The position numbers and the translations under genes were made by a program. A model generated the notes under the pieces. That model saw only the letters and a list, made by a program, of their open reading frames with translations, made no database searches and was not told where the DNA came from. A DNA stretch of 64,000 bases from Cryptomeria japonica (Eukaryota > Streptophyta > Pinopsida > Cupressales > Cupressaceae), in the NCBI RefSeq assembly GCF_030272615.1, contig NC_081407.1:269795870-269859869 (forward strand), in the 5' to 3' direction. Positions within the stretch are counted from its first letter, which is position 1. Each line of letters begins with the position of its first letter. Positions 26,340-36,363 of this stretch are shown piece by piece.

Positions 26340-27493
26340 TTTCTTATAACCTTACATTCCTTTGCAAAATCTAGCAATGTGCCCTTGTTTATTACAATTG
26401 TAACATGTAGGACCATGTTGTAGACTGTTTCCACTCCTAACATTAGTTCTACACTCAATAGTCTTGTGACCAAATTTGTTGCATGTATAATAGTAATCAT
26501 TGTATAATTGAGAATTTCTTGTATTGTTTGTATTTGTGAAGTCATTCCTTGTCATTCTACTTATGCATTCTTTAGCTTTATGTCCAAATTTGTTGCAAGC
26601 ATAGCATTGACCATTAAATGGTGGAGTTCTTGAGGACCTAAATGAATTCGGATTCATCTTGCTTCTACATTTAATAGCTATATGTCCAAATTTATTGCAG
26701 GGAAAACAATATCATTAAAAGGTTGAGAGAGTACCTAGTTGGGATAGTTTGATTAGGGACTAACTTCTTGAAATTATTTTTCTTGTTCCAGATTGGAGTT
26801 AAATTGTTCTAGTTATCTTCAATCTTCTTGGATTCATCTTGTACCTTCTATTTCCCTTTGTTAGTCTTAGAACACTCTCCCTTTCCAAAGCCAAGACCAC
26901 TGTCCTTAGGCATTTTCTACACACTGAGCATTTCATTAAGCATTTCAATGCTACCTTTAATTGTTACCCTTTTCAATTTGTTCTTTAACATCCTTAAACT
27001 CCTTTCGTAAGGCAACAATTTCTTCCTCAAGTTTTGTGTATTTAGCAAAATTGTTGTGTAGCTTGGTTTCTAGACAATCAGTAGTCTTCTTTCCTTTTCC
27101 AATTTGAATCTTTAGATTGATTATATCATCTTCCTTCTTAGGCTTATCACAATTTTTGCTTCCTTTCTTTTCATCTTCGGCCATCTTGAGTTTGCCTTTG
27201 CTTTCACTATTTTCTGCAATCTAAGTCATTTACCTAGCAATCAAAAATTCTACTTTTGTAAGCTTATACTAATATTTTCTGCATTCAGCTCTAGCAGCAT
27301 CCAAATCATCAAGAGCAATTCTAAGTTCTTCTTCATGATCTAGTTATCCATTAGTAAGATCCACATCCCATCCTTCAGGTTCCATACCATTCAAATCCGT
27401 TTCCGAACTAAATTTCTTATTTTTTGCTCTAAACCCATGTGTTTAAACATAGGATCTACCTCAATTGTTAAATTGTTGCTTTAGGAACCTTTC
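26340..27493 (-). pseudogene. copia-type gag with four CCHC knuckles (decayed)
   Basis: The nucleocapsid part of a copia-like element on the minus strand. Just inside the PBS is a charged, helical stretch (about 27184-26957, with LETKLHNNFAKYTKLEEEIV), then a Lys-rich linker (KMPKDSGLGFGKGE near 26900). Four zinc knuckles follow: CNKFGHIAIKC (near 26700), CYACNKFGHKAKEC (near 26590), CNKFGHKTIEC (near 26470) and CYNCNKQGHIARFC (near 26390). Several stops and shifts break it. Protease, integrase and RT would lie further left but are replaced by LTR-2 and LINE-C. Confidence 0.8.
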
Positions 27494-27504
27494 TTTGATA
27501 CCAA
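27494..27504 (-). promoter_or_regulatory. Primer binding site of the minus-strand copia element
   Basis: Minus strand TGGTATCAAAG, one base from the initiator-Met PBS, directly inside the LTR edge at 27506. Confidence 0.8.
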
Positions 27505-27741
27505 TTGTTGAACACACATTGGTTATTGAGAGGGAGGGAAGGGGAGGCAAGTGGGGGCGCATGAATCAACATGTACTTAAACTCATTCATTCATTAACAC
27601 ATAAAATATTAAATTCAGATCTACAAAGATAAAGAAAAGAGCAAAGCATTCACCACACAAAGACATCAAGGCTTTTACGTGGAAAACTCAATGAGGGAAA
27701 AACCATGGTGAATATCAACTCACAACATATGAAACAAGAAT

Positions 27742-27907
27742 ATGGTTTGACATGTTTGTTTGGTCTATCTGACCTTGTTTGTTTGGGATTTGTGCCCCTT
27801 CTTAGTTTGTCTCTCTTTGTCGACTATGGGTTGTTGTATGCTAATTGATAGCATTTTGGCTGTGTGAAGGGTGAGCGCCTTGGTTAATGCTGCTTTTATA
27901 ATAAAAA
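27742..27907 (+). mobile_element. 166-bp 5'-truncated LINE (or SINE-like) insertion
   Basis: Flanked by the exact 18-bp repeat AACATATGAAACAAGAAT (27724-27741 and 27908-27925). It ends GCTTTTATAATAAAAA, a short A-rich tail on the plus strand. No pol III box is evident, so truncated LINE is preferred over SINE. Confidence 0.8.
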
Positions 27908-28251
27908 AACATATGAAACAAGAATTACAATGTCCGTTTTAGGTACATTGTCAAGGAAGCTCAATGCCACTTGAACTTGCATGCTAAGGTGCATTGCCTT
28001 AAGGCAAGATGCAATGACTTGCAGAAGATAAGATACAATATCACAACATATCTCAAATTATTTCACAAGGTGAACTACTATAAAAGAAGCATCTCAAATG
28101 TAGATAGTGCAGTCCTCTTTGAAGTTCAAATTTGAATCTGTCACACTAACTTTGCACACTTCATAAACTTCATATCAACTCTTATATCAAAAACATATAT
28201 TCGCACATTACTTTCATCAATGACAACTACATAATTCTCAAATGATGTGTC

Positions 28252-28254
<3 letters not shown>

Positions 28255-28325
<71 letters not shown>

Positions 28326-28366
28326 CGCAGCATCCACAAATGATGTGTCCCTTATATATATATATC
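28255..28366. repeat. (TA)n microsatellite with duplicated flank
   Basis: A 67-bp TA tract (28255-28321) followed by TCCCTCGCAGCATCCA. Then AAATGATGTGTCCCTTATA and a short TA tract repeat, and the same TCCCTCGCAGCATCC phrase follows again. Confidence 0.85.
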
Positions 28367-28697
28367 CCTCGCAGCATCCAAAAACATCTATTAGTTCAAC
28401 ATAATAGGACCCAATAAGTGAAATGTGTGACAAGGCATAGTTCAATTCTAAACACAATTCATCAACAAGATAGGTTCTGGATCAGCCCAATTCATGGCCG
28501 CCCTCAAGAAGATGATAACCTGCTTCCATAGCATTCCTCAACCCAAAAGGAATAGGTCAGGATTAATCGCAATCAACGAAACATACTAAGTCGACATCAT
28601 GCATATCAAACATTGATCCCAACACAATCTATCATCCAAAACATAATGTGGACCACCAAACAAGATACGTAACCCATAGAAGACTATTCTCCAATCA

Positions 28698-29225
28698 TCT
28701 CCTAAACTGGCTGGGTCCTGGTCCTGGTTCACCCTGGGTCCCACCCGGGTCCTGCCCAGGCGACTGGGTTCCCTGTGGGTCCTGCGTGGCAGGACCCACA
28801 GGGAACCCAGCCGCCTAGGCAAGACCCAGGAGGACCCAGGTGAACCCAAGCCCGTGGGTTCCCAAAAACGGGGCCCACGGGTTAGGCAAGAACCGGTAAC
28901 TGAGCTGAAAAAAATAAGAAAAGAAGATATCAATATCAAAATATTTATTGGCATTGGCAATTATGGATTTATGATTTATGATTTATCTGTTATCATTTAT
29001 GTATCATTGTATGTTTCATATTTGTATGTTTTAAGTGTGAACATATATAATTTTGATGTTTGAAGTTTGAACATATATATATATTAAAAAAAATTTAAAA
29101 ACATATATGATGTACGGACGAACCCGTACCCGTACCCAATTTTTTTTTTTGCCGAATCCGCGAATCCGTACCCGAATCCGAATCCGAACCTGAATCCGAA
29201 CCGGTAACTTAGCATATAAATAATC
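28698..29225. mobile_element. 528-bp GC-rich insertion with a long hairpin
   Basis: Flanked by ATTCTCCAATCA (28686-28697 and 29226-29237), a 12-bp direct repeat. The left half holds a perfect inverted repeat with 22-bp arms (28764-28785 and 28789-28810) around a 3-nt loop; imperfect pairing extends the arms outward by about 40 more bases. The word GAACCGGTAAC occurs twice (near 28890 and 29199), and the right part has CCGTACCC/CCGAATCC-type short repeats. No coding sequence. Class unknown. Confidence 0.65.
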
Positions 29226-29441
29226 ATTCTCCAATCAAGGTCACATAGCAACATCATATCTTATCCAATCAATATAACATCAACAAGGTTGAAACATAAC
29301 CACATCATAATCAGCATAATCAAAGTATCACCATAAATATAATCCATGTATCATATAACACCATGTCACATCCTCATAAAGCCATCATGCTTATATGATC
29401 ATCAATGAATCAACTATCCACATCAGTAGTGACATCTACAC

Positions 29442-30907
29442 TATCAAAAGAATATAAATGTAATCAGGACGCACCATACGGATACCGATACAAAAGAATA
29501 ATATACCCAGAGTCCGAATATAGCATATACAGTTAATCTCGAAACAAAATAAAGCAATGACAAAATGCAAACGCGTGAGGCATTACATGTAATTTGTTGT
29601 TTGCAGTAATTTATGACAACAAAATAGTTTATTTTCCTGTTGCAAGTTTGCTGAACTTCACTGTTTTCAGAGTTCATTTCCATTGCCAGTTCCCACTGCT
29701 TCTACTGTTTGTAAGTTTTAAATAAGGAAGTATCAAAAGGGTTTGCAAGTTCGCATTGTTTACAAATTTTAAATAAATAAGTATCAAAAGGGTTTTCAAA
29801 TCTGATGATAACAGAAACTAACAAACAGAATTTGAACGCAATTTAAAAATAAGAAAAGCAGAGGTTGTCGTCTGAAGGGATAGTATGGTAAAAAATTAGA
29901 GTAGACCCACTAAAAATAAAAAAGCTAATCTGCTTAGTCCTGTGTTTGAATTTATTGACTATGCCCTGCTTCAGGAGAACAACTGCCAACACTGCTCTGC
30001 CATGCTGATGCAGCTCTTCACTGGGCTTTCAACACACCTGCACACAGCCAAGGCTGCTGCTGCGTACACTTCTCTGCTGAGGGTAAACTGCAATGTACTG
30101 CTATGCTACTTAAGGAAGAACACCTTGAGAGCAACACAGTTAAACTCTAACTAAAGGTGAATTTATATCCCACTGTGCTTATTACCAGCCTCAATGGATC
30201 CTTCTAAAAGGACATTACAGTTTTCAAACTCAGAATACTTTTACTGTATTCTTATGCCTTAATTCAGATGCAAACATCAACCAGAAAACAATTATTGGAA
30301 CAGGAAAATTCCAACAAATATGAACCTCGTAGCCATGTTTTTCTTATCTCATGTGCTTTAAACATACAGCACTCTGAACTAGAAACAACAACATATGAAG
30401 AAATTCTAAAGAGAGCCAAGCAAACTCCCCTTTTAAACCATGTATCAGATAAAAAAGCTTTACAAGTGATGATGCCACTAGAGAATGACACATAAAACAT
30501 TTAAAAACTCCAAGAATTAGAAGTTATCGAACATAATTAAGATCACATCTTACAGTTGTTATCATGCTCCATCAATTTGAAGGAATTCAGACTCAGACAT
30601 TCATATGATGTATAGAATGTGTAGAATTTCATATGAAAAAAATTCACATGGTTTTATTCATACAACACTCTGAACCCATAAGAAAATCAGTAAAAGGCCA
30701 CGAGAACCCTCTTTTAAATTATACACAAAAGGAAATGGCCTTATACATTGTTGATGTTGGAAGTGCTTGATGCATATGATAATCGGCACCCACAGTTATT
30801 GAAGACATGATTTGGTTGCTTATCACACTCCTGGCATTTTAAGGAAGTTAAACCCAGACTTTTCAATTATGTACAGCTACATATAAAATTTCACCCACAC
30901 GGGACTT
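29442..30907. other. Non-coding DNA between the copia LTR and the F-box gene
   Basis: No gene is supported. Degenerate copies of a phrase like ACAGCACTCTGAAC near 30366 and 30660 suggest that the tandem array starting at 30908 once extended leftward. Confidence 0.5.
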
Positions 30908-31183
30908 GACAAACCCTATGGATACAGCATCCTGAACAAAAGATAGTAAACTACAGAAATCATGGAACTTTCTTTTTATATATTATATACAAAAGAAACA
31001 GCTCTAGACATATATTTATAGATGTCGTAAGCCCTTGATGGAATTGACAGAGCTCTATAGATACAGAACCCTGAACTAGAGATAATAAACTAACGAGTTC
31101 CCAGCACTTTCCTTTTATATCATATACAAAACAAACAGCTCTAGACTTATAGATGTCATAAGACCTTGATGAATATTATTTGG
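30908..31183. repeat. 138-bp tandem duplication downstream of the F-box gene
   Basis: Two units, from 30908 and from 31046. They share GATACAG(C/A)A(T/C)CCTGAAC, CAGCTCTAGAC and TATAGATGTC(G/A)TAAG in the same order. The copies are diverged. Confidence 0.75.
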
Positions 31184-31233
31184 AATTTAGAGTAGTGAGG
31201 TTACAAGTTTAAAAGTTATTCAACAAAAAAACT

Positions 31234-31470
31234 AAAATCACATAACCGAGTGTTTATCATACTCCAAACCTTTAATGCAATTCAAGGCTATACTCTCTCA
31301 AGCTGCAAATCTAAAATCACATAATCCGGTGATTATCATACCCTTACATTTGATGCAATTCAAAGGCTGTACTCTCCCAAGCTGCAAACCTAAAATCACA
31401 CGATCCAGTGTTTGTTATACTCCTAACCTTTGATGCGATTCAAAGGTTAGTCTCTCCCAGGCTGAAAATG
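31234..31470. repeat. 79-bp tandem triplicate running into the F-box stop codon
   Basis: Units start at 31234, 31313 and 31392, each with AAAATCACA, GATGC(A/G)ATTCAA and CTCTC(C)CA(A/G)GCTG. The third unit covers the last codons and the stop of the F-box gene, so the coding end itself belongs to the repeat unit. Confidence 0.8.
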
Positions 31471-33075
31471 CGGATCGACATGTCCATCAATATCATCAAC
31501 GAATCCATTTAGGTCACAGTACGGCGTCGTGAGCCTCCTTGATGGTAATCCTCCTATAAGGCTTCCACCACCCAGCCCAACCCTGCCTCCAATGCCATCT
31601 ACTCCAAACAAGCTTCCCCCACCTATAGCAGGAAACCTATCAAAGTCTCCTCCACGGATCCCATATCCTGGAGCTCCATAAGGATATGGCAATCTCATAA
31701 GCAATGGGCGAGAAGGATACCTTAAAGGCCCAGCCCTCCTTTGATTTTTGCTCTTCCTCTCTATCCATTTTTTAACAAAAGCATCCTTAAACCTTTGCAC
31801 GCCTTGTGTTCCAGAAGATCCAAATTCATCTAGATACTTCTGCTTCCACAGTCCATCATTTAAAGCCAGAAACCGAAACTCCGTGCACACACAACCCAGC
31901 CTAGCAACATACACGGCAGGTAGCTTTTCCAAAATCAACATTTTCACCTCTGTAGGCAACAAGATGAGCGATGGAGGGAGTGGCAAGCCAGCTTTCTCAC
32001 ACAAAGCACTGAGCAAAGGCATGGAAAGCGCATCCTTTACAACCTTCCAAAATTCAAACAAAAACCTCTCTTCCTGAAGAGAATCTTGAGCCTTCCCAAT
32101 TTCAGATTTTCTGTCCAGGGTCTCTCCAACAATTTCAGAGACAATATTTGACTTTCCTATTAAACTACTGGCACGTTCAATGGAAGGCAAAAACTTCCCC
32201 ACCTCAAGACTAATCCTATAAAAATGTGAACCCTTTGCACTAGCCAACGCACCATAAACAACTAAAAAATTACCCATCACCGAAAACCTAAGCTGAACAT
32301 TTTCCACGTATTTTTCATGGCTGTTATCAACAATAAGTTCAGGAAGTGTGTAGCAAAGACTCACAAGTGGTTTTTTCGCCCAGCCATGAGGAAGCCGAGT
32401 TCCTAAAGAAGCTTCCGAGCTTTGCGTATTAAACCCTACAAACCCTGATTCTAGCATCACCGCATGCACGGCAATTGTCAACAATCCATGTCCGCACCCT
32501 TCATTTTCTTTCTCTCCAGACAAAACCCTCTCCAGAAAATACGGTATGGACCTCGATTTTTCCAATATTTGATCGTCCACCTCCATGGATTCGCCGCTTT
32601 CCTGTTCCTTTGGTGTGCCTACGGCAATTTCTGCTGGATTCTGGTTATCCGTGGCTGAGTCTTTCGAAGCCCTTTTCATGGCTGCAGAAGCGCACAATTC
32701 TCTTAGGGTTAGGTTTTTATCATTTGGGCTCTGAGGGTTTCTGGGATTTTTAGGGTTCGTATTGACTTCTTTTTCTCTGGGCCTTTTGCTGCTTTCTAGA
32801 TTTTCTGCTGCAACTGGGCTGATGAGGTTCTGAAAATCATTCGGGTTAAGCGTATAAAACACCAAATCTCCGGCTATAATACCCAAAGATTGAAGGGACT
32901 CTTCTGGGGGTCCTTGCAGATAATCTTTTTTGTTAAGGGACAGATTTACTTCTGTCGGAGAAGAATTTATCTTGTGTGCAACAGCTTCTTTCAGAGACTG
33001 CAAACTCGTGCCGTTAGAAGGGAGGTCTATTCTGAGGGTGTCGCCTCCATCGAGGGATCGAACTCTGAGCTTCAT
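31447..33075 (-). CDS. F-box protein with N-terminal ubiquitin-like domain (SKIP22/FBXO7 type)
   Basis: An intact single-exon frame of 542 aa, the only clearly functional host gene here. I use the ATG at 33075 (MKLRVRSLDGGDTLRIDLPS); the frame is open 24 nt further upstream but without an ATG. Residues 1-75 resemble a ubiquitin-like fold, ending GIIAGDLVFYTL. Residues about 170-345 match the FP/PI31-like region (HGWAKKPLVSLCYTLPEL, then GNFLVVYGALASAKGSHFYR). The F-box is near residues 375-420 (LILLPTEVKMLILEKLPAVY then LGCVCTEFRFLALNDGLWK). The tail is rich in Arg, Gly and Pro and ends DPHFQPGRD, like PI31-related proteins. F-box proteins of this kind join SKP1-cullin ubiquitin ligases, and FBXO7 relatives also bind proteasome partners; target unknown. 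Confidence 0.9.
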   Translation of the reverse strand: MKLRVRSLDGGDTLRIDLPSNGTSLQSLKEAVAHKINSSPTEVNLSLNKKDYLQGPPEESLQSLGIIAGDLVFYTLNPNDFQNLISPVAAENLESSKRPREKEVNTNPKNPRNPQSPNDKNLTLRELCASAAMKRASKDSATDNQNPAEIAVGTPKEQESGESMEVDDQILEKSRSIPYFLERVLSGEKENEGCGHGLLTIAVHAVMLESGFVGFNTQSSEASLGTRLPHGWAKKPLVSLCYTLPELIVDNSHEKYVENVQLRFSVMGNFLVVYGALASAKGSHFYRISLEVGKFLPSIERASSLIGKSNIVSEIVGETLDRKSEIGKAQDSLQEERFLFEFWKVVKDALSMPLLSALCEKAGLPLPPSLILLPTEVKMLILEKLPAVYVARLGCVCTEFRFLALNDGLWKQKYLDEFGSSGTQGVQRFKDAFVKKWIERKSKNQRRAGPLRYPSRPLLMRLPYPYGAPGYGIRGGDFDRFPAIGGGSLFGVDGIGGRVGLGGGSLIGGLPSRRLTTPYCDLNGFVDDIDGHVDPHFQPGRD

Positions 33076-33138
33076 TTTGCCGGCAAAGTTACTCCTCACG
33101 ATTAACTTGTGATCTGTAGGCGCCTAGGTAGTGTTTTC

Positions 33139-33144
33139 CTTATA
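33139..33144 (-). promoter_or_regulatory. Candidate TATA box of the F-box gene
   Basis: Minus strand TATAAG within CCAATATAAGGAAA, about 64 nt upstream of the ATG, a plausible core promoter position given a short 5' UTR. Confidence 0.5.
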
Positions 33145-33167
33145 TTGGTTTCTGCTCGTTGCAAAGT

Positions 33168-33175
33168 CCACGTGG
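33168..33175. promoter_or_regulatory. Candidate G-box
   Basis: The palindrome CCACGTGG, about 24 bp upstream of the candidate TATA box. The CACGTG core is bound by plant bZIP and bHLH factors, so light or stress control is possible but not shown. Confidence 0.5.
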
Positions 33176-35232
33176 TGTGCTAGGTATATGGGATCAAAAT
33201 TTAGTGAGGGAAGCTATACTTCACACAAAATAGCATTTCATAAAGTACTTAAAATTTAAAAAATAGGATAAATTTCTTTTCCAGGAGTTTAGAGTGAAAT
33301 CTTTATATTCTTCATGTTTTTTGGAGTGTCATTTTGTAATGGTAAATAGGGGAAAGGATCAAATAGTTTAGCTCATTCCAATTTTTTTTGATAGAAGTTG
33401 TTGATTTAATACCCCATACTAGTTGATTTAATGTTCAACTTTTGTACAACATTGTACCAATATTTGTATGATAAGTATCAATAATTGAATGAAATATACC
33501 ATTTGTTGTGAAAAGTAACCAAACATGTGATGCCACATCAAGTGCACAAGTATTGGGGCTAGTTATAAGCACAAGACTTGCCAAGTAAGTTGCTGTAAAA
33601 AATTCGGAGTGATTTGAAATTTCCACGTAAGATTTTGAAAAGCATGAAGTTAGGGTGCACAACTACTGGATCCTCTCCTATAGTAAAGTTAACTAGCATA
33701 TTTATTTTTAGAAGAATATAAGTAAAATATGTTTAAACATATTTCATTATTTTATTTAAAAAATTCTTATTTTATTATATTATAGTTTATATTAAATTAT
33801 TATTAAGATATTATTATTATTATTATAATATTTCAATAAATTCTTTAAAAATAAAAAAGTTGTTTAGTATTAAATTATTATGTGGAAGGTATTCCTTATA
33901 TGTAACCTACTACTTTTTTAAATTAATCGTTCAAAATTGAAAAGATGATTGAATTAATCTCAATAGTATGCTTATATTTCTATATTTTACTATTTTCTTT
34001 TTGTGATAAGAATCTTTTTAATATTATCTTCTTTTATTAGGATATTCTATTTGTTTTAAGGATTAGCTCCCTTTTAGAATTGTTACTATTTGACGTCAAT
34101 TTTTATTTTGCATTGTCGAGAAATACTAGTCTAACACAAGCTAAAGAAATCGTTGACGGTCAAGGTGGGCTTTACTATCTATATGCTCATTTTTCAAAGA
34201 AAAATTATTTCTTTTTGGGGCTAAAATGTTATTTTTATTGTAAGTTTTTCAAGAAGCAAAGAGCTTGAATCTTCTAGGTTTGAGAGAAGTAGTCTACCAT
34301 AGAAGAGGTGTCTAATGCTTCAATTTTATGAGGTCGTAAGGTTTGCCAATAAACAAAACGATGGATTTGAGGTATTTTATCTTGAATGTGTTGTCGTTGA
34401 AAGTTTTAAGTACACAAAATGTTTCATTTGAGATATAAGTCAATAGTATTTCATAGGATCACAACAAAGATCTTCAAATGTCGGATCTAGAATTCATTCT
34501 TGTTTTGTAGAAATGGTCCTTATTCTAGATTGTTCTTTTTGGTCTTAGTTTTCTTCATTTAAAAGCCCCAAAACTCATCTGGGCATACCAAAAATGTGTT
34601 GGGTTTGTGCTTAATTTGTAGTAGGTCTTTTACCCTATGTTGGGTGTTTCTCATTTTTTTGGTTTTATAATTTCAATATTACAAAAATAATCCGTGGCAA
34701 TGGTAGCATCATAGTTTGGATGTGCCTCTACAAAAATTGCAGGTTTAAGATCTTTTGAGGGTTTTAGGTCTTCAAGGGCTACCCCACCCTACACCATTGC
34801 TATAAGACAACAACCCAATAAAAGAATAAGCTTGGTTGTCAAAGCAACCACAACTTTGGCTCCTAAGGTACATTTTTTGTTATGGATTGTTTAGCTCAAT
34901 GCACAATGTGTTATTTTCAATTTTTTTGTTTTGAATGATGTAGTAGGAAGATATGATTTATTTAGCCTTTGTAAAGAAGGATTTTGTTTTCAACTTAGAA
35001 ATGACAAAGAATTGATGGAGGATGTATTTTCTTTGAATGTTTTGTGTGACCACTTATAATTATTGTATTATCATGACTTTCAAAGGTTCTCGTGAAGTAA
35101 ATGTTGGGAAAAGAAAATGATCATTGTTTTTCCTTGTTTTGATCACGTTATTTATTAGGAATCCATGTAATAGAAAAGGAAAATAGGAATAATATGTAAG
35201 TCATGGTGGTGGCTTGTTGTGTTTGAGAAGAT
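33176..35232. other. Non-coding DNA between the F-box gene and the TIR element
   Basis: AT-rich, especially 33680-34080. No coding frame, LTR or repeat can be supported. It ends at the TCAA flank of the large TIR element. Confidence 0.55.
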
Positions 35233-35236
35233 TCAA

Positions 35237-35266
35237 GGGCAAGTGCACCAAGATGGTGTGCAAAAA
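35237..35266 (+). repeat. Left terminal inverted repeat
   Basis: Begins GGGCAAGTGCACC and ends GTGTGCAAAAA. The outer eight bases hold all four mismatches with the right end. Confidence 0.75.
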
Positions 35267-36084
35267 GGGGGTATAAGTGGACACTTTTTTTTTTCTTTTC
35301 TAAAATCAGTTAAACCTGAACTTAGAGGAGAAATTTGAGATACATCCACTCAAAATACGAAGATACTCAAAGAACAAAGATTGTAGTGCTTTGAATCTAG
35401 TTTCCAAACTACTATTTTTTTTCAAAATTGGATAAGATTAAGGGGGTCAAATCCTTCGCGCACGAAAAACAACCTGATTGTTTTTTAAAACATAACATAG
35501 TGTCTAGTGTGCGCATCAAAAAAGTCATAGTTATATTTAGTATTTTCATAAATCCTTTGGTAGAAAGATAGCTAAGAGAGAGCACTAGAAGTTGTGTACA
35601 TTTTTTGTAATTTTTTATTGGTATTTTTTTTAATGATTTTTTGAAATGGGCGCATCTTGAAAATCAGGAACTTATTCATGCACGAAGCATAACTTGCACC
35701 AAAATTAAAAAAAATGCATTTTTTTTACAAGTGCACTACAATAATATATACATTTTTTAAAATTTGGATAAGTAGATCAAAAGTTATTAAAAAATGGTAC
35801 ACATATGTCTCTGAGAACTATGTAGACACTGGTAAAAGAAATTCAAGATTAATATGTTAATATTGTTCAAATTTTAAAAAAATTATATGGTTAGAAAATT
35901 CAGAAGATGGGTGAAAATATGGTGGCAATTTTAGAAATACCCAGTTGATGAGGTGTAAACCTGATGATGACAAAGTTGAGAAACCAATTTGATAAAACAA
36001 AACACATCAAAAAGGATGGAAATGGAGGGAAATCAAACTTCCAACCCTCAACCTTGTCATCCAAGCCTAATCACAAGCCTAAAC

Positions 36085-36165
36085 GCATTAAACGCGTATG
36101 GGTTTTGTTTTACTAATAGCGCATACGTGGGTTTTAGAAACAATAGCGCGTATGGGGTTTAGAGA
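36085..36165. repeat. Left subterminal repeat cluster
   Basis: Three close copies of a word like GCGTATGGGTTTT (ACGCGTATGGGTTTTG, CGCATACGTGGGTTTTAG, GCGCGTATGGGGTTTAG) on the plus strand. Related words occur at 48790-48925. Such clusters are often transposase-binding sites. Confidence 0.55.
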
Positions 36166-36363
36166 GAACAAAACTCATACTGGTTATATCAACATAAAGA
36201 CATCCTAATATATAGAAATGCATATGTATGTATATAATATGTGTATGTATATGTATAATGTGTGTGTGTATACATATATGTATGTAAAACATATGCATAT
36301 ATAGTCTCTCAATATCTTAGTACATTGTATTCATACCCTCTTTAAATCTCTCTCTCTCCCTCT

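Larger units (their letters stand above)
27506..29441 (-). repeat. 5' LTR of the minus-strand copia element (right edge uncertain)
   Basis: The edge beside the PBS reads TGTTGAACACAC on the plus strand and aligns with the reverse complement of LTR-1's 3' end for several hundred bases (for example CATTCATTAACAC and GGAAAAACCATG-type phrases). It contains a small LINE, a (TA)n tract and a GC-rich insertion. The outer edge may be ACATCTACA at 29441, or CTGCCAACA near 29990. Confidence 0.65.

Noticed and set aside
27742-27907. SINE identity for the small insertion
   Set aside because: No A or B box of a pol III promoter is seen, and the tail resembles a LINE 3' end, so truncated LINE is preferred.
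27506-29989. Copia LTR extending to 29989 (CTGCCAACA)
   Set aside because: The right edge there lacks the LTR-1-like start context; 29441 is kept as the working boundary, with low certainty.
29942-30495. Two plus-strand open frames left of the F-box gene
   Set aside because: No similarity known to me, and part of the region is degenerate tandem repeat.
33076-33099. Longer start for the F-box protein at 33099
   Set aside because: The extension begins with GTG, not ATG; the next in-frame codon for Met is the ATG at 33075, which also starts the ubiquitin-like fold.
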